A stretch of 49,999 nt of DNA from assembly GCF_017114865.1 (NCBI RefSeq), contig NZ_JADEYH010000034.1, positions 1 to 49,999 on the forward strand, in the 5' to 3' direction. Shown here piece after piece: positions 49,275-49,999 of the stretch. Source of the DNA: Streptomyces verrucosisporus (GTDB lineage Bacteria; Actinomycetota; Actinomycetes; Streptomycetales; Streptomycetaceae). Within the stretch, counting starts at the first letter, position 1; the number at the start of each line of letters is the position of its first letter. The notes beneath the pieces were generated by a model. That model had not been told where the DNA came from. It saw only the letters and a list, made by a program, of their open reading frames with translations, and did no database searches. Position numbers and translations under genes: made by a program.

Positions 49275-49922
49275 TCAGGCCAGGAGCAGTGCGGGCAGTT
49301 CGTCCATGGTGGAGAACAGCGCCACCGCACCCGGCAGCCTCTCCGCCGGCGTCATGGCGGTGAACCCGTACACGTCCATCCCCGCCGCGACGGCCGCCCG
49401 CACTCCCAGTGGACTGTCCTCGACCACGGCACAGCGCCCGGGCGGCACCCCCATCACCTCCGCGGCGTGGAGGAAGAGATCCGGCGCGGGCTTTCCCCGC
49501 CCGACGTCCTGCGCGCTGAAGACACGCTTGTCCCCGAACCGCTCGCACAGCCCGGTCCTCCCCAGCGCCACCCTTATCCGCTCATGACTGCCGGACGAAG
49601 CCACGCAGTACGGCACGCTTTCGGTGCCGAGGTTCCGCAACACCTCACCCACACCGGGTACGGGCAGCAGATCACGCCGGAAGGCCTCGAAGACCCGGGC
49701 GTGGAAGACGGCGTCGAAGTCGTGGGGCAGGCGCTGCCCCGAGCGCTCCAGGATCAGATCGTGAATCCGGTGCATAGCGGAGCCCATGTAGTCCCGGATG
49801 GAGTCCTCATAGGTGGTCGGATGCCCCAGTTCCGTCAGGTAGGCCGCGAGAATCCGGTTGGACATCGGCTCGCTGTCCACCAGGACACCATCGTTGTCGA
49901 AGATCACCAGGTCATAACGCAT
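49275..49922 (-). CDS. HAD-superfamily phosphatase (beta-phosphoglucomutase/phosphoglycolate type)
   Basis: 215 aa. Motif I is IFDNDGVLVDSEP (D9, D11), motif II the ASSGSHERI region, motif III GKPAPDLFLHAAE, and motif IV VVEDSPLGVRAAVAAGM. A helical cap domain lies between motifs I and II. Probably removes phosphate from a small sugar or related metabolite. ATG 49922; a frame running to the window edge gives an unlikely N-terminus. Confidence 0.91.
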   Translation of the reverse strand: MRYDLVIFDNDGVLVDSEPMSNRILAAYLTELGHPTTYEDSIRDYMGSAMHRIHDLILERSGQRLPHDFDAVFHARVFEAFRRDLLPVPGVGEVLRNLGTESVPYCVASSGSHERIRVALGRTGLCERFGDKRVFSAQDVGRGKPAPDLFLHAAEVMGVPPGRCAVVEDSPLGVRAAVAAGMDVYGFTAMTPAERLPGAVALFSTMDELPALLLA

Positions 49923-49962
49923 AGGCCACCCAACCCGAACACACGAAAGGTCCCGTAAACGC

Positions 49963-49998
49963 GAGAATGCCCTGCCGGGAACCCGGCAGGGCATTCTC
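49963..49998. terminator. 17-bp perfect hairpin at the right edge
   Basis: GAGAATGCCCTGCCGGG (49963-49979) and CCCGGCAGGGCATTCTC (49982-49998) pair perfectly around AA. It lies upstream of the HAD gene, so it most likely ends a transcript of the next gene to the right. Confidence 0.85.
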
Positions 49999-49999
49999 A

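Overview
The window is high-GC actinobacterial chromosome and almost certainly Streptomyces. It carries the developmental sigma factor BldN with its anti-sigma factor RsbN and the bdtA-type regulator, the futalosine menaquinone pathway, a rex-hemACDB operon, class I LysRS next to ArgRS, many GTG starts, ATGA/GTGA gene overlaps and strong GC bias at third codon positions. About 50 genes are supported. No tRNA, rRNA, CRISPR array, insertion sequence or prophage was seen.

Left part (1-24 kb) is mainly respiration. Menaquinone genes lie in blocks: mqnA, mqnC and an amidohydrolase-like remnant (0.16-3.0 kb); mqnE, an Lrp regulator and mqnM/UbiX (6.7-9.3 kb); mqnL and mqnP (11.6-13.9 kb). Between them are a cold-shock gene with a structured leader, a dicarboxylate/amino-acid:cation (DAACS) symporter preceded by a cysteine-containing leader peptide, a DUF4229 membrane protein, an acetyltransferase, a lipoprotein and a rhomboid protease. 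A System II cytochrome c maturation operon follows (resA, ccdA, resB, ccsB; 14.5-18.9 kb), then hemL with a histidine phosphatase (19.1-21.3 kb).

The middle (21.5-34.2 kb) holds a conserved unknown gene, a YnfA membrane protein, an SDR, divergent argS and lysS, a divergent SDR/TetR pair, a DUF2637 membrane protein, two DUF3558-like lipoproteins, an RtcB RNA ligase and a Uma2-fold nuclease.

The right part (34.3-50 kb) starts with the rex-hemA-hemC-cobA/hemD-hemB operon, which has a clear Rex operator in front. A glutaredoxin and a HAD phosphatase follow. Then comes the development block: bldN, rsbN, a PlsC-type acyltransferase, an epimerase, a 32-residue basic ribosomal-type protein and bdtA with an upstream short ORF. 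The window ends with acuC and a HAD hydrolase. Haem, cytochrome c and menaquinone synthesis are thus close together, with Rex tying haem supply to the NADH/NAD+ ratio.

The points most worth a second look are the cysteine leader peptide plus 9-bp repeat array before the symporter, two sigma-BldN-like promoters (before rsbN and before the Uma2 gene), paired identical palindromes upstream of bldN, a terminator-like hairpin in the cold-shock 5' leader, and the coupled short ORF before bdtA. All functional statements rest on motif reading and memory of the families; no searches were run.
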